From Flavobacterium sp. (lineage in GTDB: Bacteria; Bacteroidota; Bacteroidia; Flavobacteriales; Flavobacteriaceae): 64,000 nt of DNA. Below the pieces are notes generated by a model that worked only from the letters and a program-made list of their open reading frames with translations, was not told the DNA's origin and searched no databases. The position numbers and the translations under genes were made by a program. Shown here one piece after another: positions 8,623 to 16,519 of the stretch. The DNA lies in assembly GCF_027483985.1 (NCBI RefSeq), contig NZ_JAIXTJ010000024.1, forward strand, positions 186,001-250,000. The letters run 5' to 3'. Position 1 is the first letter of the stretch. Each line of letters begins with the position of its first letter.

Positions 8623-9657
8623 ATGATAAAAGTATATAAACACGGAATTGTATTAGAAAAGACCGATTTATCATTTGAAAATGATAGTGTGTTAAATCCG
8701 GCAGTGATGCAAGAAGGAACCACTTTGCACATGTTGTATCGTGCCGTTAGAAATGGAAATTATTCTACCGTTGGTTATTGCAAATTAGACGGACCATTAA
8801 CAGTGGTGGAGCGAAACGATACACCTTTGCTAATTCCGCTTACTGATGATGCTTCTAAAGGTGTTGAAGATCCAAGAATTGTAAAAATTGATGGCGTTTA
8901 CTACATAACCTACACGGCTTATAACGGAATAAATGCGCTTGGCGCTTTGGTGACTTCAACCGATTTGAAAACATTTGAACGACAAGGAATTATTGTTCCG
9001 AAGTATACTTTTGACCAGTTTAAACGTTTGGCCGAATGTAATAACTTGGTGAATGTTAAATATTTCAGACACGTTCGGCATTTTGAACCCAACGAGCAAA
9101 TTTATTTATGGGATAAAGATGTCATGTTCTTTCCGAGAAAAATCGATGGCAAGCTTGCTTTTTTGCATAGAATTCGTCCCGGAATTCAGTTGGTGATGGT
9201 TACCGATTTAAAAGAGTTAACCAAAGAATATTGGGATCATTATTTTTTACATTTTAACGAACATATTATTCTTGATCCTGTTGGTGTAAACCACGAGTCA
9301 GGTTATATCGGTGCTGGTGCGCCACCTATAGAAACGGAGTTGGGTTGGTTGCTAATTTACCACGGAGTTTATGATACTTCCGATGGCTATATTTATTCGG
9401 CAGCTGCCGCTTTGTTAGATATCGATAACCCTACTAAAGTTATTGCCCGATTGATTGACCCTTTATTTGTCCCAGAGTTTGATTATGAAATTAATGGTGT
9501 TGTAAATAATGTAGTTTTTCCTACAGGAACTGCATTATTTGATGACGAATTATACATTTATTATGGTGCGGCTGATAAATGCATTGCTTGTGCATCGGTA
9601 AGTTTGAAAGCATTACTAGAAGAATTATTATTAAATAAAATTGATTATGAGAGCTAA
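8623..9657 (+). CDS. GH130-type glycosidase/phosphorylase
   Basis: The 344-residue protein is a five-bladed beta-propeller of glycoside hydrolase family 130. The pattern is clear: PAVMQEGTTLHMLYRA near the start, KGVEDPRIVKIDGVYYITYTAY (about 78-100, containing the candidate catalytic Asp), the LHRIRPGIQ region, and GAGAPPIETELGWLLIYHGV. GH130 enzymes phosphorolyse or hydrolyse beta-mannosides such as mannosyl-glucose, mannobiose or mannogen-like beta-1,2-mannan. It lacks a signal peptide and so acts in the cytosol. Its end overlaps the next gene, a glycosyltransferase fusion, so together they probably make and recycle a storage or stress glycan. The exact linkage is not determined. Confidence 0.85.
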   Translation: MIKVYKHGIVLEKTDLSFENDSVLNPAVMQEGTTLHMLYRAVRNGNYSTVGYCKLDGPLTVVERNDTPLLIPLTDDASKGVEDPRIVKIDGVYYITYTAYNGINALGALVTSTDLKTFERQGIIVPKYTFDQFKRLAECNNLVNVKYFRHVRHFEPNEQIYLWDKDVMFFPRKIDGKLAFLHRIRPGIQLVMVTDLKELTKEYWDHYFLHFNEHIILDPVGVNHESGYIGAGAPPIETELGWLLIYHGVYDTSDGYIYSAAAALLDIDNPTKVIARLIDPLFVPEFDYEINGVVNNVVFPTGTALFDDELYIYYGAADKCIACASVSLKALLEELLLNKIDYES

Positions 9658-12031
9658 TATTTTTCCTATTTCCAAAAATAGTTTGATAGTTTATAACGAG
9701 GCATTAAATAATGTTAGAGGTATCAATTTTTTCAAAATGCCAAAAACAGGCACTTCTAACTTGGTAGCCGTTGACAAAAGCAGTTTGCCTGAAATTTTAT
9801 TTATAACCACTTATCCACCAAGAGAATGTGGTATTGCAACTTATTCTCAAGATTTAAGAAATGCTATTCAAGAAAAATTCGGACATAGTTTTTCGTTAAA
9901 AGTGTGTGCCATCAATGTAGCTTCATCAAATTTTAATTATCCCGACGAGGTAAAATATACCTTAGTTTCTAGTGACAAAGAGGCATTTTCAGCATTAGCA
10001 GCTAAAATCAATGCCGATAAAAACATTGCGATGATTTTCTTGCAACACGAGTTTGGATTGTTTAGCGGAGAACACGGAGACTTTTTGTTAAAATTATTAA
10101 AACATTTAAAACGACCCATAACCACAACGTTTCACACCGTTTTGCCCAATCCTAATCCGAAACTTAAAAAAGTTGTTCGGAAGATTGTAGATTGTTCCGA
10201 TGCAGTTATCGTGATGACCACAGCTTCATCTTTGATATTAAGAACCGATTATGGAATAGCTGTACAAAAGATTGCTGTTATTCCGCACGGAACGCATTTA
10301 GTTTCCTCAGGAACTGTGGCAAATACTTCTTCTAAAATTCATTTGGCTGATAGAATCGTACTTTCCACATTTGGATTATTGAGTGAAGGAAAAAGTATTG
10401 AAACCGCTATCGAAGCTTTACCCAAAATAATAGAAAGCTTTCCGAATGTTATCTATTTGATTATCGGAAAAACACATCCAGAAGTTTTTAAGCGTGAAGG
10501 CGAAAAATATAGAGAATCACTTTATGAAAAGGTCATTTCATTGGGTTTACAAAATAATGTTCGTTTTATAAACCGTTATTTATCCTTACCAGAGTTGATG
10601 GATTATTTGCAAAGAACAAAAATTTATTTGTTCACTTCCAAAGATCCTAATCAAGCCGTTAGCGGAACTTTAGCTTATGCTTTAGCTTGCGGTTGTCCGG
10701 TGATTTCTACACCAATTCCACACGCCAAAGAATTGCTTGATGGCGCTGGAATGAGTTTTGATTTTCAAAATTCAGAGCAGTTATCAGAAGCTACAGTAAA
10801 ATTGCTTTTTGATCCTGAATTACTAAAACAAATGCGTCTTAATGCTTTACACAAAATAAGTCCGACTTCTTGGCAAAATGCAGCTATTGCTCACATTGAA
10901 TTGGCAAAAACTAGTTTGGCAAAAAGAAAAGTTATCTTAAAATATGAGTTACCTAAAATTTCGTTAGATCATATAAAAAAGATGACTACTACTGACGGTA
11001 TCATTCAGTTTTCACAAATTGATGAACCCGATTTAGCCTCAGGATATACTTTAGATGATAATGCTCGTGCGTTAATTGCAGTATCAAAACATTACGCACT
11101 TACCAATGACGTTCAAGATTTAGAACTCATTACCATTTATCTTGATTTCATTATTTTTTGTCAACAAGAAGATGGAAGTTTTTTAAACTACGTTGATAGT
11201 AAAGGTAATTTCTTTCTTAAAAATAGAGATGAAAATCTTGAAGATTCTAACGGTAGAGCCATTTGGGCATTGGGTGAATTTAGTTCTTATCAACCGCTGT
11301 TTAATGAAAAATTGATTGAAGCTGCAAAAATTGCTCTAGAGAAAGCCTTGCGGAATGTCTCCAGTTTTCATTCTCCAAGAGCTATTGCCTTTGCTATAAA
11401 AGGGCTTTATTTTTATAATGTTGAAAAAGAAAATCCGATTATTAAAGTTATTATCACGCAATTGGCTGATAATTTGGTTTCTAAATTTAGAGGCGTTTCT
11501 GACCAGCAATGGCGATGGTTTGAAAATTATTTGACTTATGCTAACAGTCTTTTACCCGAAGCGATGCTCTATGCTTCAATAAGTTCAGGTAATATTTTAT
11601 ATAGAAAAATAGCCAAAACCACATTTGATTTTCTATTGTCAATAATTTTTAGAGACAATCAAATTAAGGTCATATCTAATCAAGGTTGGCACCATCGCGA
11701 TAAGAAGGTGAACAATTTTGGAGAGCAACCCATTGATGTTACCTATACGATTATTGCTTTGAATACATTCTATAAAGCGTTCGATGATGCGACTTATTTA
11801 GAAAAAATGGAAACCGCGTTCAATTGGTTTTTAGGAAAAAATCATTTGCATCAAATAGTTTATAATCCGACGACTGGCGGTTGTTATGACGGATTGGAAG
11901 AACATCATGTTAATCTTAATCAAGGTGCCGAATCTACCGTTAGTTATTTAATGGCTCGATTGATTTTTGAAGAAATCGAAAATGCAAAAATCGAAGTCCA
12001 ACTTTATGATGAAGTCTATCAAAATGGTTAA
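9647..12031 (+). CDS. GT4 glycosyltransferase fused to a C-terminal alpha/alpha-toroid domain
   Basis: The 794-residue protein has two parts. Residues about 48-425 form a GT-B fold of family GT4: TTYPPRECGIATYSQDL, HEFGLFSGEHG, FGLLSEGKSIE, and the nucleotide-sugar site FTSKDPNQAVSGTLAYALACGCPVI-like core. Residues about 435-790 form a helical domain (DDNARALIA, SNGRAIWALGEF, NQGAESTVSYL) resembling alpha/alpha-barrel carbohydrate-active enzymes. The fusion suggests synthesis plus binding or trimming of a glycan. I chose the ATG at 9647; a TTG at 9641 is less likely. It overlaps the GH130 gene by 11 bases. The donor sugar is unknown; mannose would fit the partner. Confidence 0.82.
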   Translation: MRANIFPISKNSLIVYNEALNNVRGINFFKMPKTGTSNLVAVDKSSLPEILFITTYPPRECGIATYSQDLRNAIQEKFGHSFSLKVCAINVASSNFNYPDEVKYTLVSSDKEAFSALAAKINADKNIAMIFLQHEFGLFSGEHGDFLLKLLKHLKRPITTTFHTVLPNPNPKLKKVVRKIVDCSDAVIVMTTASSLILRTDYGIAVQKIAVIPHGTHLVSSGTVANTSSKIHLADRIVLSTFGLLSEGKSIETAIEALPKIIESFPNVIYLIIGKTHPEVFKREGEKYRESLYEKVISLGLQNNVRFINRYLSLPELMDYLQRTKIYLFTSKDPNQAVSGTLAYALACGCPVISTPIPHAKELLDGAGMSFDFQNSEQLSEATVKLLFDPELLKQMRLNALHKISPTSWQNAAIAHIELAKTSLAKRKVILKYELPKISLDHIKKMTTTDGIIQFSQIDEPDLASGYTLDDNARALIAVSKHYALTNDVQDLELITIYLDFIIFCQQEDGSFLNYVDSKGNFFLKNRDENLEDSNGRAIWALGEFSSYQPLFNEKLIEAAKIALEKALRNVSSFHSPRAIAFAIKGLYFYNVEKENPIIKVIITQLADNLVSKFRGVSDQQWRWFENYLTYANSLLPEAMLYASISSGNILYRKIAKTTFDFLLSIIFRDNQIKVISNQGWHHRDKKVNNFGEQPIDVTYTIIALNTFYKAFDDATYLEKMETAFNWFLGKNHLHQIVYNPTTGGCYDGLEEHHVNLNQGAESTVSYLMARLIFEEIENAKIEVQLYDEVYQNG

Positions 12032-12074
12032 TAACTGCCTTCAAATATGGTATTTATATAACTAATAACCAGTT

Positions 12075-12112
12075 TTTTGTAAGTGTTTTTTCTGCTTTAA
12101 GAGGTAATTTTA
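12075..12112 (+). promoter_or_regulatory. Putative stress-type promoter of the BON gene
   Basis: TTTTGTAA, exactly 22 bases, then TAATTTTA. It is the third member of the promoter group seen at 7038, 8208 and 13318; its -7 box ends in A instead of G. Confidence 0.45.
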
Positions 12113-12138
12113 TAGAACAATAATAAGTAGAATTCAAA

Positions 12139-12798
12139 ATGAAAACAAACACCGATATACAAAATAGAGTTCAAAAGGCACTTCAATGGGAACCTTTATT
12201 GAGCGGCGAAGAAATAGGCGTACAGGTTGACGATGGCATTGTTACACTAACCGGTTATACCGATAGTTTTGCTAAAAAGTTTAAGGCCGAGAAAACAGCA
12301 AAGAACGTCTTAGGAGTGAAAGCTGTGGTTGAAAAAATGGAAGTTCAATTTGGAGTCAAAAATGCGGTTTCCGATTTGCGGATTGCACACGAAATTGTCA
12401 ATGCGTTTCAATGGAATTGGGAACTTCCAAACGATGCTATTGGCGTAGTGGTCGAAAATGGTTGGGTGACACTCGAAGGTACTTTAGAATGGAATTATCA
12501 ACGAGAAACTGCTATGGCTATTGTCGGTAATTTATTGGGAGTTCGCGGTATAACCAATAATATCGGTATTAAAACGGAATTAAAAGATGCTATAGAAAAG
12601 AAAGCTATTGAGCAAGCAATTTCCGCTAATTGGGAAATTAATAACAACGAAATCACCATTACTGTTTTAGATAAAAAGGTCACAATCTCTGGAAGAGTTG
12701 GTACATTATATCAAAAGCATCAAACAGAAAAAATTGTTTGGCGCACGCCAGGTGTTTGGTTTGTAGAAAATAATCTTGAAGTAGGATTTGAAAATTAA
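12139..12798 (+). CDS. Triple BON-domain protein
   Basis: The 219-residue protein consists of three consecutive BON domains (about 5-70, 78-145 and 150-215), each with the alpha-beta pattern and the marker (V/I)xGxV(T)L(T/E)G, for example DDGIVTLTGYTDS, ENGWVTLEGTLEW and LDKKVTISGRVGT. BON domains bind membranes or phospholipids and occur in OsmY-type osmotic stress proteins. There is no signal peptide, unlike periplasmic OsmY, so it is probably cytosolic. The universal stress protein gene follows almost immediately, so the two form an operon driven by a stress-type promoter. Confidence 0.88.
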   Translation: MKTNTDIQNRVQKALQWEPLLSGEEIGVQVDDGIVTLTGYTDSFAKKFKAEKTAKNVLGVKAVVEKMEVQFGVKNAVSDLRIAHEIVNAFQWNWELPNDAIGVVVENGWVTLEGTLEWNYQRETAMAIVGNLLGVRGITNNIGIKTELKDAIEKKAIEQAISANWEINNNEITITVLDKKVTISGRVGTLYQKHQTEKIVWRTPGVWFVENNLEVGFEN

Positions 12799-12805
12799 AG
12801 AAAAA

Positions 12806-13288
12806 ATGGATACAACAAAAAAAGTTTTAATGGCATTAGATTACAATCCGACTGCAACAAAAATTGCTGAGATTGGATTTTCATTTGCTAAAGCGATGCA
12901 CGCCGAGGTTACTTTACTACACGTTGTTGAAAATGAAGTGTATTATACTTCCTTTTTAACGTCACCAATTACGGGTATTGGAGATTTTGATAGCGCAACG
13001 TTTTATCAATACATGAATGCTGAAGGTTTAAGTGATGCGGCCAATTATTATTTAGAGAAAATTAAAAAACATCTTGGTGATTCTAAAATCAAAATCTTGA
13101 TAGAAAATGGTGAGTTTGCCGATGTCATTCTAAAAACAGCCAAACACTTAAAAGTCGATTTGATTGTGATGGGTTCGCACAGCCAAAAGTGGTTGGAACA
13201 AATTCTTATAGGCAGCACAACTGAAAACGTGTTGAATCAAACTTCCATTCCGTTGCTTATTATTCCTAGTAAGAAAAAGCATCAGTAA
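12806..13288 (+). CDS. Universal stress protein (UspA family)
   Basis: The 160-residue protein has the alpha/beta UspA fold: a first strand KKVLMALDYNPTA, a middle strand VTLLHVVE, and the C-terminal nucleotide-binding stretch IVMGSHS...ILIGSTTENVLNQTSIPLLIIP that matches GxxG-x9-G(S/T). This points to the ATP-binding class. Usp proteins accumulate under starvation and stress; their biochemical output is unclear. I chose the ATG at 12806 (MDTTKKVLMALD), where the family starts; an upstream TTG at 12788 would overlap the BON gene. It lies 7 bases after the BON gene. Confidence 0.9.
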   Translation: MDTTKKVLMALDYNPTATKIAEIGFSFAKAMHAEVTLLHVVENEVYYTSFLTSPITGIGDFDSATFYQYMNAEGLSDAANYYLEKIKKHLGDSKIKILIENGEFADVILKTAKHLKVDLIVMGSHSQKWLEQILIGSTTENVLNQTSIPLLIIPSKKKHQ

Positions 13289-13317
13289 TGTGGTATATGT
13301 GTAATAGGAAGTAGTGC

Positions 13318-13355
13318 TTGTGTAACACCTTTCGTTGCTTAGCCAAGTAACTTTG
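13318..13355 (+). promoter_or_regulatory. Putative stress-type promoter of the small-membrane-protein/porin/YtxH operon
   Basis: TTGTGTAA, exactly 22 bases, then TAACTTTG, a perfect TAnnTTTG -7 box. It is the best member of the group of four. It precedes the 50-residue membrane protein by 44 bases. Confidence 0.6.
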
Positions 13356-13399
13356 TACTCTACTAATTCAAGTGCAACTTGATAAAAAAAATAACGATT

Positions 13400-13552
13400 A
13401 TGAATAATTTACTTTATCTAATAGCAGTGGTTTTAATCCTCTCTTGGATCTTCGGTTTTTTTGTTTACAACACAGGAGGTTTGATTCATATTCTTTTAGT
13501 TTTAGCCATTTTAGCTATTCTATTACGAATCATTAATGGCAGAAAAATATAA
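13400..13552 (+). CDS. Small membrane protein, lmo0937-like
   Basis: This is a 50-residue open frame: MNNLLYLIAVVLILSWIFGF, then FVYNTGGLIHILLVLAILAI and a basic end LLRIINGRKI. It forms two membrane helices joined by a short turn containing NTGG. The pattern matches the small lmo0937-type membrane proteins found widely in stress-gene clusters of Bacteroidetes and Firmicutes; their function is unknown. It has an exact -7 box upstream and is followed 41 bases later by a porin gene. Length, helix pattern and position all support it as a real gene. Confidence 0.8.
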   Translation: MNNLLYLIAVVLILSWIFGFFVYNTGGLIHILLVLAILAILLRIINGRKI

Positions 13553-13593
13553 TACTTCAATAAATAATACGCATATAATTTAAATAACAAAAA

Positions 13594-14229
13594 ATGAAAA
13601 AAGCAATCCTAATGATCGTACTAGTTGCCTTTGCAACAACAAGTTTACAAGCACAAACAACAACTGACAACCGTGGTAAATTCACGTTTGGTCTAAAAGC
13701 GGGAAGTAATTTCTCTAATGTTTACGATTCGGAAGGAGAAGATTTTGTAGCCGACGGAAAATTCGGATTGGCTGCCGGTGCCTTTGTAGTAATTCCGCTA
13801 GGTAAAGTATTTGGAATTCAGCCTGAAGTTTTATATTCTCAAAAAGGTTTTAAATCAACTGGTACGTTTTTAGGTCAACGCTACGAAATGACTAGAACAA
13901 CCGATTATATTGATGTGCCCATTTTACTATCTATTAAACCCGTTGAATATGTTTCGATATTGTTTGGACCACAATTCTCTTATCTGTTAAAACAAACTGA
14001 TGATTTTACTGGAGGTACTTTAACGGCAACACAACAAGACGAATTCGATAACAGCAATTTGCGTAAAAATATTTTAGCACTTACTGGTGGAGCCGATTTT
14101 AATATCAATCATTTTGTAATTGGTGTAAGAGCAGGTTGGGATGTAAAAGATAATGATGGCGACGGAAATGCTACAACGCCACGTTACAAAAATATGTGGT
14201 ATCAGGGAACACTAGGTTATAAGTTTTAA
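13594..14229 (+). CDS. Outer-membrane beta-barrel protein (PorT-like)
   Basis: The 211-residue protein starts with a clear signal peptide (about 1-21, cut after LQAQ). The mature part has alternating beta strands typical of the small outer-membrane barrel family annotated as porin family or PorT-like: FTFGLKAGSNFSNV, GLAAGAFVVIPLGKVFGIQPEVLYSQKGFKS, and a closing strand MWYQGTLGYKF ending in the aromatic residue needed for barrel insertion. Such barrels are structural or adhesion proteins; transport is not shown. It belongs to the stress operon between the small membrane protein and the YtxH gene. Confidence 0.87.
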   Translation: MKKAILMIVLVAFATTSLQAQTTTDNRGKFTFGLKAGSNFSNVYDSEGEDFVADGKFGLAAGAFVVIPLGKVFGIQPEVLYSQKGFKSTGTFLGQRYEMTRTTDYIDVPILLSIKPVEYVSILFGPQFSYLLKQTDDFTGGTLTATQQDEFDNSNLRKNILALTGGADFNINHFVIGVRAGWDVKDNDGDGNATTPRYKNMWYQGTLGYKF

Positions 14230-14255
14230 TCAATAACATTTAAAATAATTTAAAA

Positions 14256-14594
14256 ATGGACAATTCAAATAATACAGGAAAAATAGTTGGTTCTTTGGTA
14301 GTTGGCGCTTTAGTTGGTGCAACACTAGGTGTTTTATTTGCACCTCATAAAGGAACAAGAACCCGAAGTATGATTTCTGATGGAGCAGAAGATATGGCCA
14401 AAGATCTTAAGAAAAAGATGAGCCGTGAAGCTAAAGATTTTAAAAAGATGGTATCAAAAGATGCTAAGATGCTAAAGAATAAAGCTGCCGAATTAGAAGA
14501 ATTAGTAGAAGGAAAATTTGAAAGTGTTTCTTCAAGTTTGAAAGATAAGGCTACTGCTTTGTTGAACATGAATGCTGATCACGTAGCGAAATAA
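14256..14594 (+). CDS. YtxH-domain protein
   Basis: The 112-residue protein has one N-terminal membrane helix with the YtxH motif GSLVVGALVGATLGVLFAPHKG, then a long charged, Lys-rich helix or coiled coil (about 35-105). YtxH is part of a stress-induced operon in Bacillus, and homologues sit in stress clusters of many phyla; the role may be membrane or DNA protection, but it is not established. It lies 26 bases after the porin gene, so it is the third gene of the operon started at 13318. Confidence 0.88.
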   Translation: MDNSNNTGKIVGSLVVGALVGATLGVLFAPHKGTRTRSMISDGAEDMAKDLKKKMSREAKDFKKMVSKDAKMLKNKAAELEELVEGKFESVSSSLKDKATALLNMNADHVAK

Positions 14595-14605
14595 TATTTT
14601 TTGCG

Positions 14606-14639
14606 ATGACCTTTAGAGTTTGGTTAGGATAAAGGTCAT
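14606..14639 (+). other. Inter-cistronic hairpin
   Basis: ATGACCTTTA and TAAAGGTCAT form a perfect 10-bp inverted repeat with a 14-base loop between the YtxH and lipoprotein genes. No T-tract follows on the plus strand, so it looks more like an mRNA-stability or processing element than a terminator. Confidence 0.5.
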
Positions 14640-14662
14640 TGCTTAATTTTAAAACTAAACAA

Positions 14663-15118
14663 ATGAAAAATTATATCTATAAATTAATGGTTTTTACGAG
14701 TATTGCAGCGTTACTTTTTGTAGGATGCAATAACTCTCCAAAAGACAAAGAAGTTGACTTAGAAAACGCCAAAGAGGATGTTACCGATGCTGAAGCTGCT
14801 TTGCAACAATCTAAATTAGATTCGGTTGCTGATTATAACTCTTTTAAAGAAAGCATTGCGTTGAAGCTGGATGAAAATCAACGTCAAATTGATGAGATGA
14901 AAGTGACAATCAATGCCTCTAAAGATTCTAATAAAGCTATGTATGAAAAAGAATTAGCTAAGTTGGAAGAGAAAAATGCGACGCTTAAAGCAAAAATTCA
15001 AAATTATGAACAAGGTCCAGCGGAAGAATGGGAATTGTTTAAACAAGAATTCAACAACGATATGGATGATTTAGGAAAATCGATTTCGACTATGGCGCAA
15101 CGTAATATGAAAAAATAA
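14663..15118 (+). CDS. Coiled-coil lipoprotein of the stress operon
   Basis: The 151-residue product starts with a lipoprotein signal (MKNYIYKLMVFTSIAALLFVGC, lipobox FVGC near residue 22). The mature part is almost wholly charged helix with heptad character (about 35-140), for example LDENQRQIDEMKV and LEEKNATLKAKI. It resembles sll1483-like or YtxH-linked lipoproteins in being helical and acidic, but I do not recognise a named family. I chose the ATG at 14663 because it begins the signal peptide; an ATG 24 bases upstream adds a non-signal extension. It probably spans part of the periplasm from a lipid anchor. Confidence 0.75.
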   Translation: MKNYIYKLMVFTSIAALLFVGCNNSPKDKEVDLENAKEDVTDAEAALQQSKLDSVADYNSFKESIALKLDENQRQIDEMKVTINASKDSNKAMYEKELAKLEEKNATLKAKIQNYEQGPAEEWELFKQEFNNDMDDLGKSISTMAQRNMKK

Positions 15119-15123
15119 GCGAT

Positions 15124-15552
15124 ATGAAAACTATTAAATTTTCAATTATTTGGAAGCAGCTGCTGTTGGTTTTTTCGATTGGACTATTGATTTTTAGTAG
15201 TACTTCGTGTGCTAAAAAAACCGTTTTCAATACGTCACCAATACTTCCTGCTGCTCGAGGTGAAATTACTATTAAAAAAGATCGAAACAGCAACTATAAT
15301 ATCGAACTACAAATTTCGTATTTAGCGGAACCCAACCGATTGAATCCGCCAAAATTGACTTATGTGGTTTGGATGTTATCGGAAGATAGTAATCCTATTA
15401 ATTTGGGTCAAATTATTAGTACCACTAAGTTGCATGTTAAATTTGAAACAGTCTCTTCTTCTAAACCAAAAATGATTTTTATTACAGGTGAAGATGATCC
15501 AAGTGTTTTATATCCTAGCAACGTTAGAGTGTTAGAAACCAATAAGTTTTAG
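15124..15552 (+). CDS. Small predicted lipoprotein of unknown function
   Basis: The 142-residue protein has an N-terminal hydrophobic segment (about 12-28) and a lipobox-like SSTSC (Cys near 29). The mature domain looks like one beta-sandwich: ARGEITIKKDRNSNYNIELQ, LTYVVWMLSED, INLGQIISTTKLHVKFE, and KMIFITGEDD. Proteins with this outline occur beside YtxH-type genes in flavobacteria and have no assigned function. It starts 5 bases after the previous lipoprotein gene and ends at a terminator, so it closes the stress operon. Confidence 0.72.
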   Translation: MKTIKFSIIWKQLLLVFSIGLLIFSSTSCAKKTVFNTSPILPAARGEITIKKDRNSNYNIELQISYLAEPNRLNPPKLTYVVWMLSEDSNPINLGQIISTTKLHVKFETVSSSKPKMIFITGEDDPSVLYPSNVRVLETNKF

Positions 15553-15580
15553 TTTACTTTTTTTATATAGTTGGTTACTA

Positions 15581-15606
15581 AAAACTGCTTTCGGGCAGTT
15601 TTTTTT
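15581..15606 (+). terminator. Intrinsic terminator ending the stress operon
   Basis: AAAACTGC pairs with GCAGTTTT; the inner part can form CTGCT/GGCAG with a TTCG tetraloop, followed by eight T. Confidence 0.9.
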
Positions 15607-15609
15607 GTT

Positions 15610-16383
15610 TTACATACTTATATAAAAATTACCACTACCATTGGTTAATTTATTAATAATTAGGCCTAATATTATTATGATTTGAACAAATAGCAAAATA
15701 TAAAGCAACAAGATTCTCCAAATTTTACCTAAAGCCGTATATCTTTTTTGCATAACATTTAGGTAAGTCCACATTGGAAATAGCGGAACTAAAAAGAAAG
15801 AAATAACCTCTAGTAATCCGAAAATATAAGGGTCGAACGACTCGCTCAAAAAATTAAAAAAACGGTGTACAATAAAGAGCTGCAGTATTCCAAGTAAACA
15901 CATTCCACCAATTATAAAATGTTCGGCTAAATTAAGTTTTAATCGTCTGAAAATTAGGAATGCATTGATTCCTAAAAGCGGAACAAAGGTAAAAAGAAGG
16001 ATTTTTACATTCTCATTGAAAAATTTAGTAACATTAGGAGTGTCATTTTTGCCAATCTCTGTTGAGTTTGATACATTAAAATACTCATAAAAATGATTTA
16101 ATAAAATCGTAAAACCAATCAGCAAAAGCGATAGGTAAAAGACGTTGTAATATTTTATTCTTTTTCCTTGAATGTAATCTATGGATGCTTGACCTGGACG
16201 GATGATAGCCTCTTTCAAAGTAAAGAATATACCTCTTTCAAAATGCCAAATTCCGTGTAGAATATCATGTAAAATAAAATGTTTTAGTGTAATTCGATGC
16301 GTATCTGTTTTTTGGCCACAATTAGGACAGAATTTTTTAGAAATTGGCTCTTCACAATTTAAGCAACTATTAGAATGACTCAT
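15610..16383 (-). CDS. DUF3667 membrane protein with N-terminal zinc ribbon
   Basis: The 257-residue protein begins with a CxxC...CxxC zinc ribbon (CLNCEEPISKKFCPNCGQ, about 8-25) followed by the DUF3667 signature: a stretch around HDILHGIWHFERGIFFTLKEAIIRPGQASIDYIQGKR and four or five membrane helices (about 75-250). DUF3667 is common in Bacteroidetes and has no known function. A second, longer paralogue lies at 36130-37254. The gene converges on the stress operon, and both ends are bounded by terminators, so it is a single-gene unit. Confidence 0.88.
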   Translation of the reverse strand: MSHSNSCLNCEEPISKKFCPNCGQKTDTHRITLKHFILHDILHGIWHFERGIFFTLKEAIIRPGQASIDYIQGKRIKYYNVFYLSLLLIGFTILLNHFYEYFNVSNSTEIGKNDTPNVTKFFNENVKILLFTFVPLLGINAFLIFRRLKLNLAEHFIIGGMCLLGILQLFIVHRFFNFLSESFDPYIFGLLEVISFFLVPLFPMWTYLNVMQKRYTALGKIWRILLLYILLFVQIIIILGLIINKLTNGSGNFYISM

Positions 16384-16413
16384 ATGGAATTATTTGTATC
16401 ACAATAATACAAA

Positions 16414-16442
16414 AAAAAGCACTTAATAATTAAGTACTTTTT
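16414..16442 (-). terminator. Bidirectional terminator-like hairpin
   Basis: AAAAAGCACTTAA pairs with TTAAGTACTTTTT (one mismatch) around TAA. A and T runs on both sides let it act in either direction; on the minus strand it follows the lipoprotein gene and the tiny open frame. Confidence 0.7.
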
Positions 16443-16447
16443 GATTT

Positions 16448-16510
16448 TTAATCTGCTTTACTTGATAAATACTGATCTTTACTATAAAGTTTTTTACGAT
16501 TCTTCGCCAT
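16448..16510 (-). CDS. Possible 20-residue basic peptide gene
   Basis: An open frame MAKNRKKLYSKDQYLSSKAD starts 9 bases after the stop of the propeller lipoprotein gene and ends just before the hairpin at 16414-16442. It lies on the same strand and in the same transcript. Composition (Lys/Ser rich) is plausible for a small basic peptide, but the length is too short to judge, and I know no matching family. It is listed as a candidate only. Confidence 0.25.
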   Translation of the reverse strand: MAKNRKKLYSKDQYLSSKAD

Positions 16511-16519
16511 TTTTATTTG

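Noticed and set aside
13322..13338. GTAAC...GTTGC resembling the Crp-type operators at 38453 and 39347
   Set aside because: The half-sites are 7 bases apart instead of 4, and the position relative to the -7 box differs. It is better explained as part of the stress-type promoter.
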